DNA from: Clusia tigrina
Taxonomy: Eukaryota; Arthropoda; Insecta; Diptera; Clusiidae
DNA: 64,000 bases
Direction of reading: 5' to 3'
NCBI GenBank assembly: GCA_920105625.2
Contig: OV050030.1
Span: forward strand, 246,667,889 to 246,731,888
The position numbers and the translations under genes are program-made. How positions within the stretch are numbered: the first letter of the stretch is position 1; every line of letters starts with the position of its first letter. The notes under the pieces are model-generated. The model worked only from the letters and a program-made list of their open reading frames with translations, did no database searches and was not told the DNA's origin. Shown here piece by piece: positions 1-8,540 of this stretch.

Positions 1-585
1 TTTCTATACGGTACGTCCTTCACCTATCAAAGTTTGCAACATACAAATGCTTGTAACTTTTTACTGGAGCGTCATAAAACCTTGAAATTTTGTAACAATA
101 AAGTACTCGAGCCTCTTGTAAATTCAAGCTATCGCTCAAAGCTATGCTACCCTTGAGTCAGAATCAAACACTTATAAAACTTCAAATGGCCCTCACTCCT
201 ATACGGTACGTCCTACAGCTATCAAAGTTTGCAATATACAAATGCTTGTAACTTTTTACTGAAGCGTCATAAAACCTTGAAATTTTGTAACAATAAAGTA
301 CTCGAGCCTCTTGTCAAGTTAAGCTATCGCTCATAGCTATGCTACCCTTGAGTCCCAAATCAAACACTGATAAAACTTCAAATGGCTCTAACTTCTATAA
401 GGTAAGTCCTACACCTATCAATGTTTGCATCATACAAATGCTTGTAACTTTTTACTGGATCGTCTTAAAACAATGAAATTTTGTAACAATAAAGTACTCG
501 AGCCTCTTGTCAATTTAAGCTATCGCTCAAAGCTATGCTACCCTTGGGTCTCAAATCAAACACTGATAAAACTTCATATGGCCAT
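1..585. repeat. Satellite DNA, left flank (about 3 monomers of 196 bp)
   Basis: Three tandem monomers of the same AT-rich satellite that fills 9044-64000, each with the XhoI-type motif GTACTCGAGCC. The last one is interrupted by the retrotransposon after GGCCAT. This block carries private variants (TTGTAAATTCAAG, CTCATAGCTATG, CTATAAGGTAAGTCC, GGATCGTCTTAAAACAATG) that recur together only at about 11,003-11,588, so the two blocks are recent copies of each other. No gene is present. The open frame 425-637 is satellite read into the LTR. Confidence 0.97.
581..585. repeat. Target site duplication, left copy (GCCAT)
   Basis: GCCAT directly precedes the terminal TG of the left LTR, and the same five bases follow the right LTR at 9039-9043. 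A related satellite copy at 11,584-11,588 has GCCAT once, continuing directly into AACTTCTATACGG. This is what integrase-mediated insertion with a 5-bp staggered cut produces. Confidence 0.96.
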
Positions 586-671
586 TGTTTCGTTGTGTGG
601 AGACGCTTTCCAGTTCCATTATAAAGTGGGTAAATAAATTACCTTTTGTCACCTCTAAATTTGCCAGATAT

Positions 672-679
672 TATTTATA
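672..679 (-). promoter_or_regulatory. TATA-like motif in the LTR
   Basis: Reads TATAAATA on the minus strand, about 386 bp into the LTR in element orientation, with a second copy at 8645-8652. It is the best TATA match, but the LTR half is AT-rich, so the match may be chance. No transcription start can be fixed from sequence. Confidence 0.3.
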
Positions 680-808
680 ATAATAGATCCACAAGTAAAA
701 TGCGTTCTTTAATGTACTGTATACCACTTCTTTTACTTTAAAACTTGTAATATAATTTTTAAATGATTGCAACAAAGTTTCTGCGACACGGCGTCGGTTA
801 ATTCTACT

Positions 809-814
809 TTTATT
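809..814 (-). promoter_or_regulatory. AATAAA motif in the 3' LTR, possible polyadenylation signal
   Basis: AATAAA on the minus strand about 250 bp into the LTR, duplicated at 8782-8787 in the other LTR. Position in the middle of the LTR suits a polyadenylation signal, but it lies upstream of the TATA-like motif, so at most one of the two is likely to act in the usual U3-R-U5 arrangement. Confidence 0.4.
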
Positions 815-1065
815 ATTGATGCACGTATGCGACACGTTTGACGATTGACGGCTGGACATCAACTGGTTCGGCACGCAGTATTGCCGACCAGCTCTCCTCC
901 GCTGCTTGCGTCAGCACTCTCCTCAAAATAAAGATGGCTGCGGCCTGCTACACGACTTTGGCGGGACCCAATGAGGCGAATTCTCTCCGCACTGAGCCCC
1001 GCGCAGAGTCGCATGGTGACGGTGAGCAGGCAGCAGCCGTTGACAGGAGGGCTCCGGCGCGAACA

Positions 1066-1080
1066 TGCCGCCCCCCTTGC
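1066..1080 (-). promoter_or_regulatory. Polypurine tract for plus-strand priming
   Basis: In element orientation the bases just before the 3' LTR read GCAAGGGGGGCGGCA, ending at the LTR boundary. A purine run here is where reverse transcription of LTR elements starts the second strand. It is slightly impure, with C at two internal places. Confidence 0.8.
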
Positions 1081-1136
1081 AGTATTGCAAAAGAGATGAC
1101 GACCTATTCCCGCCGGCTCCCATCCTGGTGCACCCC

Positions 1137-1799
1137 TCAATGTAAGAGGCGATGATGCCGCCGGTGGCACCGGGAGCACCCCGGCTGTTCGCAGCTGTGG
1201 GTGAAGTGTTTCACCCCCAGGCACACGAAACACAGCTTCCGGTTTCCGACCGCATCTCTCCTGCGCCGCGAGGACAAGGACAGGAACTCCTTGCACACTG
1301 CGATGGTGTGCCCCCAGCGCTTGCACATCTCGCACGGGCGTTGGGGAGCCGCCGTCGGGTGTACGGCTACCGCTGCTGTTTGGGCGGTTGCAGCCACCAG
1401 TGGGGCGCGCGATGTCGCAGCCTCCACTGCGGCGCGGGACATCGGATGGGGCGTCCGTGGTGCAACGCCCCCTGGCGTGGACCCCCGGTTGGGAAGGCGG
1501 CGGACGCTCATCGGCCCCGTCGGTAGCGAACGCGTGGCAGATGATGCAGACCGGGCTCGGGGACGCGATGGCGACACTGCCGCTGTAGTGGTGGCCTCAA
1601 GATGGTCATCGTGGGCGCGAGCCGGCGCCACTGCTCCCGGAGGGCGGTATGTTGCAGACCCCTGTAGCATCACGGGGGCTGGGAACACCAACTGTACCCG
1701 CGGAGCACAGGTACGGCACGGCCCGATGTAGCGTGTTCCACGCCAGTCAGCTCTGCACGATGGGAAGTTCTGTGGAAAATCAAATTTGTAATTAGGCAT
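1137..1799 (-). CDS. Extra Gag-like zinc-knuckle ORF between pol and the 3' LTR
   Basis: A 220-codon ORF with an ATG at 1799-1797 in weak start context (C at -3). Residues 1-150 are rich in Ala, Pro, Arg and Thr and look disordered, with no domain I recognise. Residues 156-220 hold three zinc-binding motifs: CX2CX4HX4C at 156-169 (CEMCKRWGHTIAVC), a second at 190-203 (CFVCLGVKHFTHSC), and CSRCHRRHHRLLH at 208-220. The stop follows immediately, and the polypurine tract begins 57 bp later. The 21-residue step between the first two knuckles equals that in the element's own Gag, but the residues differ substantially, so this looks like a nucleocapsid module from another BEL-like lineage rather than a recent internal duplication. 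The region is visibly more GC-rich than pol. Nucleic-acid binding is a family inference. Whether it is expressed, and how, is unknown; it may be a captured fragment without function. Confidence 0.6.
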   Translation of the reverse strand: MPNYKFDFPQNFPSCRADWRGTRYIGPCRTCAPRVQLVFPAPVMLQGSATYRPPGAVAPARAHDDHLEATTTAAVSPSRPRARSASSATRSLPTGPMSVRRLPNRGSTPGGVAPRTPHPMSRAAVEAATSRAPLVAATAQTAAVAVHPTAAPQRPCEMCKRWGHTIAVCKEFLSLSSRRRRDAVGNRKLCFVCLGVKHFTHSCEQPGCSRCHRRHHRLLH

Positions 1800-2037
1800 G
1801 TGCTTACGAGAAGGCTAGTATTAAAGGTTAGGATGCTACTGGTAGGAAATATAACTTTTTCAAGACTACATTCTATCCCGTGGCATAGCCAGGCGAGATC
1901 TACTGCTACCGTTTTACGAGAAAGGCTAGTGATTCCATGGAAGAACCGAGGTATACATACAACAGGAAAGGCTACAAACTAGAGGCTACAAAGGATGGGA
2001 CTAGCTACGGAAACGACCAAAAGCCCGTATGCCGGGA
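1800..2037 (-). other. Spacer between pol and the 3' ORF
   Basis: No coding potential supported. Two short imperfect direct repeats, TACGAGAAGGCTAGT near 1804-1818 and TACGAGAAAGGCTAGT near 1916-1931, and a doubled GGCTACAAA near 1970-1991 suggest local rearrangement. It lies where an envelope gene would be in retrovirus-like BEL relatives, but nothing envelope-like is seen. Confidence 0.6.
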
Positions 2038-2433
2038 TTACTCAGCCTGCGCTCCCGCTCGAGGGAGTAGAACCATCTTGGTGACGGGTCTCGTAACGGT
2101 TCCGCGTGCTGTCCGCACTTTCGCGACTCGCACTCTGCCGTCTGAGTCCGGGTGAACCTCAGTGATCCTTCCCAATCGCCATTCGTTTGGTGGAACGTGG
2201 TCATCCTGGAGTACCACCAGATCTCCGTTAGCTGCATTATCTTGGATAGTCTTCCACTTTGTCCTGCGCTGGCACTCCAGAAGATACTCATGTTTCCATC
2301 GTATTGAGAACTGTTGGGAGAGAACTTGAAGCCTACGCCATCGATTAAGAATAGAAAGAAAAGGGGTGGACTCCTCCGAGACGGCTGGTGCAAGAAGTGG
2401 TCCCCCTACTAGAAAGTGCCCTGGTGTAAGTGG
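2038..2433 (-). pseudogene. pol: Integrase C-terminal domain of BEL polyprotein, out of frame (pol fragment)
   Basis: 131 codons open on the minus strand without a start codon, ending in TAA at 2040-2038. The translation opens with PGHFLVGG, the motif at the start of the C-terminal domain of BEL/Pao integrases (DUF5641-like). Further on it has the expected Trp/Arg-rich helix (residues about 25-55: RWRRLQ, IRWKHEYLLECQRR), a GDLVVLQDD strand and WRLGRITEVHPDSDGRVR, typical of the SH3-like barrel. It is in a different frame from the upstream integrase ORF, which ends at 2409, so the two overlap by 25 bp. Between the upstream TYEELATVLA and PGHF there is only a very short linker, where this family normally has a longer one, so a small deletion accompanied the frame change. 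The domain would not be translated as part of pol. Confidence 0.85.
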
Positions 2434-4673
2434 TGGGCTAGTACCGTTGCTAACTCCTCATACGTGTACCGGATCTGCCCACCTACTCGTTTGAAATGGT
2501 GTTTGAAGCTCTTTACTGCGGCTTCCCACAGTCCTCCCATATGGGGAGCGTTTGGAGGAATAAAATGCCATTTCAATTGGTGAAACCAATGCTGCGTGGT
2601 CGCCTGGTCCTTAGCTTCTCGAATCACACGTGCGAACTCCATGCACACTACCTTTTCTGCTCCCACAAAATTCTTTCCATTGTCGGAATAAATGTTATGT
2701 GGGCACCCCCGTCGCCCAATGAATCTAGACAGGGCGGCTAAAAAGGCCTGGGTAGTTAAATCCGTGGTAGCTTCTAAATGGGCGGCCTTGGTGGCGAAAC
2801 ACACAAAGATGCACACGTAGCCTTTCGTCATTTTATACCCCCGCCCTTGAAATGTTTTAATTTCAAAAGGGCCCGCAAAGTCAACCCCCGCGGTGGCGAA
2901 AGGACGAGACAGGGTGGTGCGTTCAGGGGGCAAAGGCGCCATGATCTGGCTCAATCTACGTTTCTTTTCTACCAGGCAAGTTTTACATCGTAAAATGGTA
3001 CCCTTGACTAGAACCTTTGCGCGTGGAACCCAGTATTGAGTTCGAAGGAGCCGAAGCATAAGCTGGTTTCCCCCATGCAAAGAAATTTGATGAATGAACT
3101 CAACGAGCAGTCGTGTAAATTGTCCGTGGTACGGCAAAATTTGTGGGTGCCGTTCGGAGAACGGGATCTGAGTGGAATGCGCTAGGCGTCCATTCACTCG
3201 AATCGACCCATCGGAATGAAGGAAGGGGTTCAAGGTGAGCAGAGAACTCGAGTTGGAAATGGGTTGCCCGTTCTGCAGGCATCCATACTCCTCGGGGTAA
3301 TACATCTGCTGCGTTATGGTCGTCACGAGCAGTGTAGCGGCAACAATCTCTGCAGTCGTGATAGGCGATCCCGGGGGTGGGGCGTGGTCACGTCGTTTTC
3401 GTATAGCGTATCTAAAAAAGCGCTGGATATAGCACACAACCCGCAGTGCTCGCGGCAACGATGAGAAACGCAGCATCAAGTCATCGTGCTGTTTGACCTG
3501 GATGGTATGCGTAGCAACGTTGCGTTGTTCTTCCAGGGCGTCCGGGTTAGCGATTTTCGAAGGCTGAGGCCAGGAATTTGAGTCGTGGATAAGCCATCCC
3601 GGACCGTTCCACCATAAATGACTATGAAGAAGGGCTGCTGGAGTTACCCCCCGACTGGCAAGATCAGCCGGATTGTCTGCAGACCTGACATGTCTCCAAC
3701 ATTCTACACCTACTTTACTGGAAATGGTGGTAACCCGATTAGCTACGAAGGTTTTCCACATGTGCGGGGACTTCTGGAGCCAAGCCAAAACTATGGTCGA
3801 ATCCGTCCAACAAAACAAGTTATTGGAGGTGACCTCCACCCTTGTCCGGAGTGCCGCCACCAGCTCGGATAACAATACCGCGCCACAGAGTTCTAAGCGA
3901 GGTAAGGATAACGTCTTAAGAGGCGCGACCCTCGACTTAGCCACTAATAAGTGGGATGTGACAATATCGTCGTACTGGCACCGCACATACAGCGCGGCGG
4001 CGTATGCCGCTTGCGAAGCATCACAAAATGCATGGAACTGGATATCTACATCCGGTGCAGACCCCACCCATCGAGGAATTCGAATCTGTGAGATGTCGTC
4101 ATAAGCCCCTAAAAATTCCTTCCAACGATTGGATGAAGCGAGGGTCAGCGATTCGTCCCAGTCAGTTTTGTCCCCCCAAATTTGTTGCATCAAAATCTTG
4201 GCCACGATCACAACAGGTGCCAGCCATCCGGCTGGATCAAACAGTTGAGCTATAATCGATAGCACCTTGCGTTTGGTGGCTCGTGGGTCAAAGCAAATGG
4301 GCTGGAGATGAAAGTAGAAATGATCAGTCTTTGCATTCCACCGAATTCCTAGTGTCTTAGTTAAACTCGCTTCATCCAGCTTCAAAAAATCCTCTCGGAG
4401 TAAGTGGTCCGGAGGCAAAGAGGAGAGAATGGCTTCCGTATTAGCTGTCCACTTTCGCATGGAGAAGCCGGCAGAGTCGAGTGCACGGATCAACTCGTCT
4501 CGAGTCTGTATTGCTGCGTTTACATCATGTGTGCCGACCAAGGCGTCGTCCACGTACATACATTCACGCAGTACCCGGGCTGCTAAGGGTAAGTCCTCTT
4601 CGACATCCGTCGCGAGCTGTTCCAATGTCCTAATCGCTAAGTACGGTGCACAGTTGACTCCGAAGGTAACCGT
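2409..4673 (-). pseudogene. pol: BEL/Pao pol: RT C-terminal part, RNase H and integrase core (after an in-frame stop)
   Basis: Open in the same frame as the Gag-protease-RT ORF and separated from it only by the TAA at 4676-4674. The first in-frame ATG is at 4625, giving 738 residues. Numbered from that Met: the YVDD catalytic box of reverse transcriptase is at 24-27. RNase H has D202 (FCDAS), E245 (LPRLELCGA), D275 (WTDSTIVLAW) and D321 (NPADLASRG). Integrase has the zinc-binding H512, H517, C547, C550 and the acidic triad D582, D648, E701 (GLWEAAVKSF). All catalytic residues are present. The frame then runs off after TYEELATVLA and stops at 2409, missing the C-terminal domain, which is found out of frame at 2038-2433. 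Without its N-terminal part and C-terminal domain this cannot make a normal RT-integrase. Internal initiation at 4625 is possible in principle but would give an RT lacking its first catalytic Asp. Confidence 0.93.
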
Positions 4674-4676
4674 TTA
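4674..4676 (-). other. In-frame TAA interrupting reverse transcriptase
   Basis: The reading frame is open on both sides (7322-4677 and 4673-2412) and RT-like sequence continues directly: SDYEP before and TVTFG after. This makes one nonsense codon the simplest reading rather than a frameshift. It falls between the catalytic Asp of motif A and the YVDD box. Programmed readthrough is not expected at this place in the family. Confidence 0.9.
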
Positions 4677-7253
4677 TGGCTCGTAATCGGAGACTGGCGC
4701 TGCAGGAGAGGCCCTAAAGACAATTCGCTGGTACGGGGTGTGCTTTGGAGCTACTCTAATCTGCCGATACATCTTTTGCAGATCCCCATTAAAGACGAAC
4801 TGAAACATTCGCCATCGCACGATAAGTTGTGTCAAGTCAGCCTGCAAGGTGGGACCCGTATATAAGACGTCATTCAAACTGAGGGTGCTGGTGGTTGCTT
4901 GAGACGCATTGAACACCACTCGCAACTTGGTGGATGTACTCTCGGGTTTCATTACCGCATGATGAGGCAAATAATAATGAGCAAGAGCGCCCGAAGGTGG
5001 AGGCGGGACCTTGACCATATGATCAAGAGTCAAGTACTCCTGTACCACGGAGTCGTATTGATATTTCTGCTCAGGGTTACGAAGTAACCTACCTTCATTG
5101 CGCTCGAACTGCTTTAACGCAATGTGCCGAGAAGCGCCAAGCGACTCCTCAGGCAGATGCTTTGGTTTGAACGGTAGTTCTACTACATACCGCCCAGAAG
5201 ACTCTCTGTAAGTGGTCCGGGAATACAAATCCAGGCAAACCTGGTCACCGGGTGACAACCGTTTCTCCCTAGGTGGTTCCTCCACCTCCCAGAATCTCTG
5301 CAAGAGCTCTTCAACCGGGTGGCCGGTCGTAACTTGTACTCTAGCACAGAATGTCTGTGTCGAGTTCTCAGGTATGGGTCCTGTGAGGATCCACCCAAAT
5401 ACAGTTTCCTGTGCAATTAATGACCCAATAACGTCACGTTTCAACCCATCAAGCATCACCATCGGGTATAAATCGCCCCCTATCAAAATGTCAACTTGTG
5501 AAGAGTTTGAAAGGCTTGGATCAGCCAGTCGTAAGCCGGCCAATTGGGCATATTGTTGCGTTGATACCCCTAGTCGGGGTAATTCGCTGGTCAAGGTGGG
5601 CAGTACTAGTGCTGACACCGGGAGCCGCACAGCACTGTCAAGAGGTGATCCCAACATTAAATCGCACGCTTTTGTCACGTTAGCTGCCACCACATTGCTT
5701 ACCCCGGACACTTGGGCATGCACGGTACGCGTAGGGAGTCGCAGGCGTCGTTGGAGCTGATCAGAGATGAAAGACCCTTCCGACCCAGGGTCGATCAATG
5801 CACGGGCCATGTAATTGACTCCCTGATACCATACGTGAATGATGGCGGTACCTAATAGCACACGTTTGGGTAGCCGACCTCGAGCTCGATATGGACCGGA
5901 TCGTCCCTGGACTGTAGCAGGTACCACTTGTGCAGCGTGGGCGAAGGAAGGTGTAGCAGGTTGAGCCAACGTGGTGGCCGCGTTGCGTCCGTTGGATGAT
6001 CGTCTGCCTCGAGGCGGCGTCGTGCGTGGTGGGCCTCTTATGCTCCGGTTCGGGAGCGGCTCACGGTGTAGCAGAGTATGGTGCCGCTCTTGACACGTAA
6101 AACATCGGTATTTACTCGTGCAATTGGACACACGATGATCCCCCTTCAAACAATTCACGCACAAGTGGAAGCGATTCACCCATCCCCATCGCTCTGATAC
6201 ATCAGCGTTGATGAAAGTAGAGCAGTGGGAGACCCGATGGCCTGGTAGTGTACATATCTTACACCCTTCCGGACTGACCAACGCCTGATGAGCCTGCACG
6301 TGGCTATTGCGGAGTGGTGTTGAGCGGCTCCCCCCAGGCTCCCGCGCATGCTCCGTCTGGCAGACATCAGCGACCGCTTCCAAAGTTTGGAATCGTTTCG
6401 AGAGGAATTCCTCCATCGCCACCCAAGTCGGGATATCCGCATGATCTGCAAGGGACTGCTCCCAGAGAGAAAGGGTCCTCTCCGGCAACCGAATGGAACT
6501 CCAGTATATAAAGATTGGATCCCAACTGCTTACATCCACCGACAGCTCCTTCAATGCCATAATGCAATTGCTCATTTCCCGCTGCAGCCTTTTTAGCTCC
6601 GACCCACTTTCTCTGCCTATGGTACGCATTGTGAATAGGGACTTCAGCTGACAATTAATGAGTTTACGCCGATTTTCGTATCGTGCCGTAAGCCCCGCCC
6701 ACGCCTGTTCAAAACCGCTATTGGTTAGTTGGCATTGGTCCACGATTTCTCGCGCCTCCCCCCTAGTCTTTGCTCTCAGGTGATACAACCGCTCGATGTT
6801 AGATAACCGGGCGTTCCGTAGGAACAGCGCCGTGAACATATCACGGAAGGTGATCCATTTGGAGTACTCCCCCCCGAAAATCTCAATATCACAAGGAGGC
6901 ACCGGAATAGTGTGGGATTGAGAAGAGAGCTCAGCCGACGCTTCGGAAGGCACCGTTGGAGAGACGGTCAGGGATTGTATTAGTCCACTGATCCGAGCAT
7001 AACCCTGTTTGTACATGGCAAAACTTGCTGCGAATCGTTGCCGTATAGACTCTTTAATGGCTACGCATTTCTCGTCTAAATTTGCTTCAATGACCGCTGC
7101 AGCCTTCGCCTCCTTCAACGCCTGCCATAAGTCTGCCAATTCAGTCAGATCAAGGCGAAGATATTCGAGATTTTGAGGGGCGGAAGAGTTCCGCTCGAAC
7201 TCAAGAACGAACGCGGTCAGGCTATCAGCCGCGTCTATCAGCGGAGTCAGCAT
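4674..7253 (-). CDS. gag-pol: BEL/Pao Gag-protease-N-terminal reverse transcriptase, truncated polyprotein
   Basis: The frame is open from just after a TAG at 7325-7323. A longer reading would need the TTG at 7304-7302; the first ATG, at 7253-7251, has A at -3 and is my chosen start, giving 859 residues. Numbered from the TTG (subtract 17 for the ATG): residues about 20-115 are helical and Gag-like. About 139-310 (FGGEYSKWITFRDMF onward) is the DUF1759-type Gag region. Zinc knuckles are C348-C361 and C382-C395, plus a CFTCQERHHTLLH motif at 401-413. A basic Pro/Arg linker follows, then an aspartic protease with catalytic D505 in ALIDPGSEGSF (Pro where Ser or Thr is common) and LIGGDLYP at 607-614. 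The N-terminal RT has D841 in NGDLQKMYRQI. Translation ends at the in-frame TAA. Gag and protease look intact, so particle proteins could still be made; RT cannot. Confidence 0.92.
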   Translation of the reverse strand: MLTPLIDAADSLTAFVLEFERNSSAPQNLEYLRLDLTELADLWQALKEAKAAAVIEANLDEKCVAIKESIRQRFAASFAMYKQGYARISGLIQSLTVSPTVPSEASAELSSQSHTIPVPPCDIEIFGGEYSKWITFRDMFTALFLRNARLSNIERLYHLRAKTRGEAREIVDQCQLTNSGFEQAWAGLTARYENRRKLINCQLKSLFTMRTIGRESGSELKRLQREMSNCIMALKELSVDVSSWDPIFIYWSSIRLPERTLSLWEQSLADHADIPTWVAMEEFLSKRFQTLEAVADVCQTEHAREPGGSRSTPLRNSHVQAHQALVSPEGCKICTLPGHRVSHCSTFINADVSERWGWVNRFHLCVNCLKGDHRVSNCTSKYRCFTCQERHHTLLHREPLPNRSIRGPPRTTPPRGRRSSNGRNAATTLAQPATPSFAHAAQVVPATVQGRSGPYRARGRLPKRVLLGTAIIHVWYQGVNYMARALIDPGSEGSFISDQLQRRLRLPTRTVHAQVSGVSNVVAANVTKACDLMLGSPLDSAVRLPVSALVLPTLTSELPRLGVSTQQYAQLAGLRLADPSLSNSSQVDILIGGDLYPMVMLDGLKRDVIGSLIAQETVFGWILTGPIPENSTQTFCARVQVTTGHPVEELLQRFWEVEEPPREKRLSPGDQVCLDLYSRTTYRESSGRYVVELPFKPKHLPEESLGASRHIALKQFERNEGRLLRNPEQKYQYDSVVQEYLTLDHMVKVPPPPSGALAHYYLPHHAVMKPESTSTKLRVVFNASQATTSTLSLNDVLYTGPTLQADLTQLIVRWRMFQFVFNGDLQKMYRQIRVAPKHTPYQRIVFRASPAAPVSDYEP

Positions 7254-7392
7254 AGTTGCAGACCGCTTGACCTGAGAACGCAGCTCAATGATGGCAAAAC
7301 GCAAGCAAAACCCAGGAAAACACTACACCTTCACGTCGACACACCCAGTTACCCAGCTATATGTGTACCCAGCTGGCCTGCTAACGTGACCG

Positions 7393-8103
7393 GTATAACA
7401 CCCGCCTTATTTTCACCAAAGAGACCACACAACGCAAAAGGCAATCCCCAGTAGGAATGAACTACGCGAAGCCTAGGCAATGACGACAGCACTGAGCAAC
7501 CCCAATTGAAAAACAAAGAAATTGAAGTATAACCCCAACTTGAGATACCCAACGCAGCGCTATGATCTGCTGTATGTGACCCGGACCTTGCGTCGCTCGT
7601 GGGTTCACTGATACAGGGTTATAAAATGACAAAAAGACAGTACAAGTTGGCAGCGCTGCGAGCTGCGAAACTATGACGTACGGAGATCAACGAGTGCACG
7701 TATGTTTCAGCGCCGTAATATGGGGATGTTCAAGCACACGGTTTGCTGTAAAAAGGCGTCGGCAGCGCTGTGAGCTGCGGACTGCGAACCTAATTACACC
7801 GCACTCGTGTCGAAAGTGTCGATCCTCCACCACGTTAATGGTTGTTGACCCGTTAGTCCGAAAAACCTACCGGCAACGGTATAAGTTACCGGTTCATCAG
7901 CAACGGTACACAACGTACAGTAACCAGGCTCTGGGCAGCGCAGTGAGCTGTAGACTCCCCCGCCAATGTAGAAGCAAGAACAATATGCTCCCACCGCTTA
8001 CTGGCACCACGAAGCGACTTCAACGCGGCGATACACGCACGCAATACGGATAACCCGAACAGCTGACCCACAAGAGTTGTGAGTGTGACACCCGCCTTAA
8101 TTC
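7393..8103 (-). repeat. Leader repeat pair containing ACACCCGCCTTA
   Basis: GTATAACACCCGCCTTATTT (7393-7412) and GTGTGACACCCGCCTTAATT (about 8083-8102), 690 bp apart. Weaker similarity continues on both sides: CAGCTG upstream, and AAAG..ACCACACAACGC against AAAGCAACACTC downstream. This indicates an old duplication inside the leader. Confidence 0.55.
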
Positions 8104-8284
8104 GTTTCAACGAACAAAGCAACACTCAAAAGTAGGGCATTGACTGCACAACGGAGCAGCGGATAGCGGCAATGGCAATAGCATGCACAGCGGCTGTGCG
8201 AAAATCTGCACACAAGCAGCTGTACACAGCTTATCGTAACCGGCGTCGGCAGCGCTTTGAGCTGCAGACTGCGAACCGAATTAC
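7649..8284 (-). repeat. Four dispersed degenerate repeats GGCAGCGCT..GAGCTG in the leader
   Basis: Copies start at about 7649, 7761, 7934 and 8248. The best pair is 7755-7796 and 8242-8284, sharing GGCGTCGGCAGCGCT, then TGAGCTGC, then GACTGCGAACC and AATTAC. The third copy matches the fourth also upstream (TACACA...GTAACC). The spacing is irregular, so this is a decayed duplication series rather than a tandem array. Confidence 0.6.
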
Positions 8285-8540
8285 GCAGCGGCCGTGCTGA
8301 GAATTTAACAAATGTAAATTCCAGTACCTGCTGCTGTGCCGAATCCACACACACGCACACACTCACACAAGTGACGATACGGAAATGTACCGTTTGCCGC
8401 GACGACCGTACCCAAACGCGAATGACGCGATAAAGAATAGCGAATCAAAAAAAATATGTGTTCAGTATTGCAATTACAGAAATGGTTTAATAATATATTA
8501 CATAAAAATAAATATTAAACACTTACCGGACGCAGCTGTA

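Larger units (their letters stand above)
586..1065 (-). repeat. 3' LTR of the BEL-type element
   Basis: 480 bp, identical to 8559-9038 except for C at 665 where the other copy has T (8638). Because the element reads on the minus strand this is the downstream LTR. On the plus strand it starts TGTTTCGTTG and ends GCGCGAACA. It is compositionally split: roughly 586-835 is AT-rich and 836-1065 is GC-rich, so in element orientation a GC-rich half comes first. Open frames inside it are incidental. Confidence 0.97.
7254..8540 (-). other. Element leader (5' untranslated region)
   Basis: About 1.29 kb between the primer binding site and the chosen Gag start, with stops in the gag frame and no domain-like translation on either strand. 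It contains several degenerate direct repeats, listed separately. Leaders of LTR elements usually carry RNA packaging and dimerisation signals; which part does so here cannot be read from sequence. Confidence 0.7.

Noticed and set aside
859..1335. Minus-strand 158-codon frame overlapping the LTR and the end of the 3' ORF
   Set aside because: It is a different frame from the zinc-knuckle ORF, runs into the LTR and has no motif.
838..1731. Plus-strand open frames of 66-176 codons in the 3' part of the element (838-1155, 1152-1526, 1201-1731)
   Set aside because: They lie opposite the zinc-knuckle ORF and LTR in GC-rich DNA, where long chance frames are expected. They show no domain.
1800..2037. 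Envelope-like gene between pol and the 3' LTR
   Set aside because: No open frame with signal peptide or membrane segment. The only downstream ORF encodes zinc knuckles.
2001..2393. Minus-strand 130-codon frame
   Set aside because: It overlaps the integrase C-terminal domain in another frame. The domain signature (PGHFLVGG, GDLVVLQDD) is in the 2038-2433 frame.
7302..7304. TTG at 7304 as the Gag start
   Set aside because: The frame is open to 7322, but the in-frame ATG at 7253 has A at -3 and is the ordinary choice in a eukaryote. The upstream residues could still be translated if initiation is non-canonical.
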